Origin: an uncultured Faecalibacterium sp.
GTDB lineage: Bacteria > Bacillota > Clostridia > Oscillospirales > Ruminococcaceae
Assembly (NCBI GenBank): GCA_937915335.1
Contig: CALDLZ010000466.1
Location: 1 to 6,125, forward strand
Length of the DNA stretch: 6,125 nucleotides
Reading direction: 5' to 3'
Shown: one piece after another, positions 5,856 through 6,125 of the stretch
How positions within the stretch are numbered: position 1 is the first letter of the stretch
Layout: every line of letters starts with the position of its first letter
Program-made: the position numbers and the translations under genes
Notes under the pieces: model-generated
Seen by the model: the letters and a program-made list of their open reading frames with translations, nothing else
Database searches by the model: none
What the model was told of the DNA's origin: nothing

Positions 5856-6125
5856 ATGACAGCGGAGATCATCAGTGTGGGCACCGAGCTGCTGCTCGGC
5901 AACATCCTCAACACCAACGCCCAGTACCTGAGCCGGGAGCTGGCTGACCTTGGCATCACCGTCCAGCGGGAGAGCACCATTGGCGACAATCAGGGCCGAC
6001 TGGCAGATTTCGTCAACGAGGCAAAATCCCGCTGCGACCTGCTGGTGTTTACCGGCGGTCTGGGCCCCACAGCGGACGACCTGACCAAGGAGACCGTTGC
6101 CGCCTGCTACGGCGACACGCTGGCC
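5856..6125 (+). CDS. cinA: CinA-family protein, N-terminal part (cut by window end)
   Basis: Ninety codons of an open frame reach the window edge. They match the start of the CinA/MoeA-like molybdopterin-binding domain: [19 protein letters not shown] (4-22) and the [10 protein letters not shown] loop (66-75), which fits nucleotide or pterin binding. Full-length CinA is usually about 410-420 residues and often ends in a nicotinamide-mononucleotide deamidase domain; whether that is so here lies outside the window. Some family members hydrolyse ADP-ribose or act in NAD recycling, and the name comes from competence in Streptococcus, so the cellular role is not settled. The ATG is 5 bases after the thiI stop, with a GAGGGG ribosome site (5842-5847) inside the end of thiI, which indicates co-translation in the same operon. 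Confidence 0.93.
   Translation, partial: MTAEIISVGTELLLGNILNTNAQYLSRELADLGITVQRESTIGDNQGRLADFVNEAKSRCDLLVFTGGLGPTADDLTKETVAACYGDTLA

Noticed and set aside
5465..5947. 160-codon plus-strand frame overlapping thiI and cinA
   Set aside because: It is in another frame of two well-supported genes and its Arg/Pro/Ser-rich product is typical of a shifted GC-rich frame.

Overview
The window looks like chromosomal DNA from a GC-rich anaerobic clostridium. Codon choice, SD-type ribosome sites, extended -10 promoters and the gene set fit the Oscillospiraceae/Ruminococcaceae, and Faecalibacterium or a close relative is my best guess. That guess comes from recognition, not a search. It is housekeeping sequence: I see no mobile elements, CRISPR arrays, tRNA or rRNA genes.

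Layout. At 1-45 is the tail of a gene with a zinc-ribbon-like end, followed by a two-way terminator shared with a small convergent gene (93-380, minus) for a 95-residue protein of unknown function. Between that gene and fhs (381-669) lie two divergent promoters, a GC-rich palindrome with a nearby direct repeat, and a ZTP (pfl-type) riboswitch whose terminator expression platform can be read base by base. fhs (670-2331, plus) encodes formate-tetrahydrofolate ligase. A perfect 16-bp two-way terminator separates it from a convergent gene (2412-3314, minus) for a membrane-anchored SGNH/GDSL hydrolase. From a second divergent promoter region (3315-3495) a tight plus-strand operon runs to the window end: cysteine desulfurase, thiI (3-nt gap) and the start of cinA (5-nt gap).

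How the genes work together. ZTP/ZMP accumulates when 10-formyl-tetrahydrofolate is too scarce for purine synthesis. The riboswitch should then let transcription continue into fhs, whose product makes 10-formyl-tetrahydrofolate from formate. In the second operon the desulfurase takes sulfur from cysteine as a persulfide, and ThiI uses it for 4-thiouridine in tRNA. The ThiI here has no room for a rhodanese domain, as in the Bacillus NifZ-ThiI pair. CinA is co-transcribed but its link to the pathway is unclear.

The strongest regulatory finding is the ZTP riboswitch. Less certain and less explained are the leader of the desulfurase operon, which can fold to hide its own SD and holds a 12-codon Cys/Arg-rich reading frame, and the palindrome/repeat block between the divergent promoters upstream of fhs.
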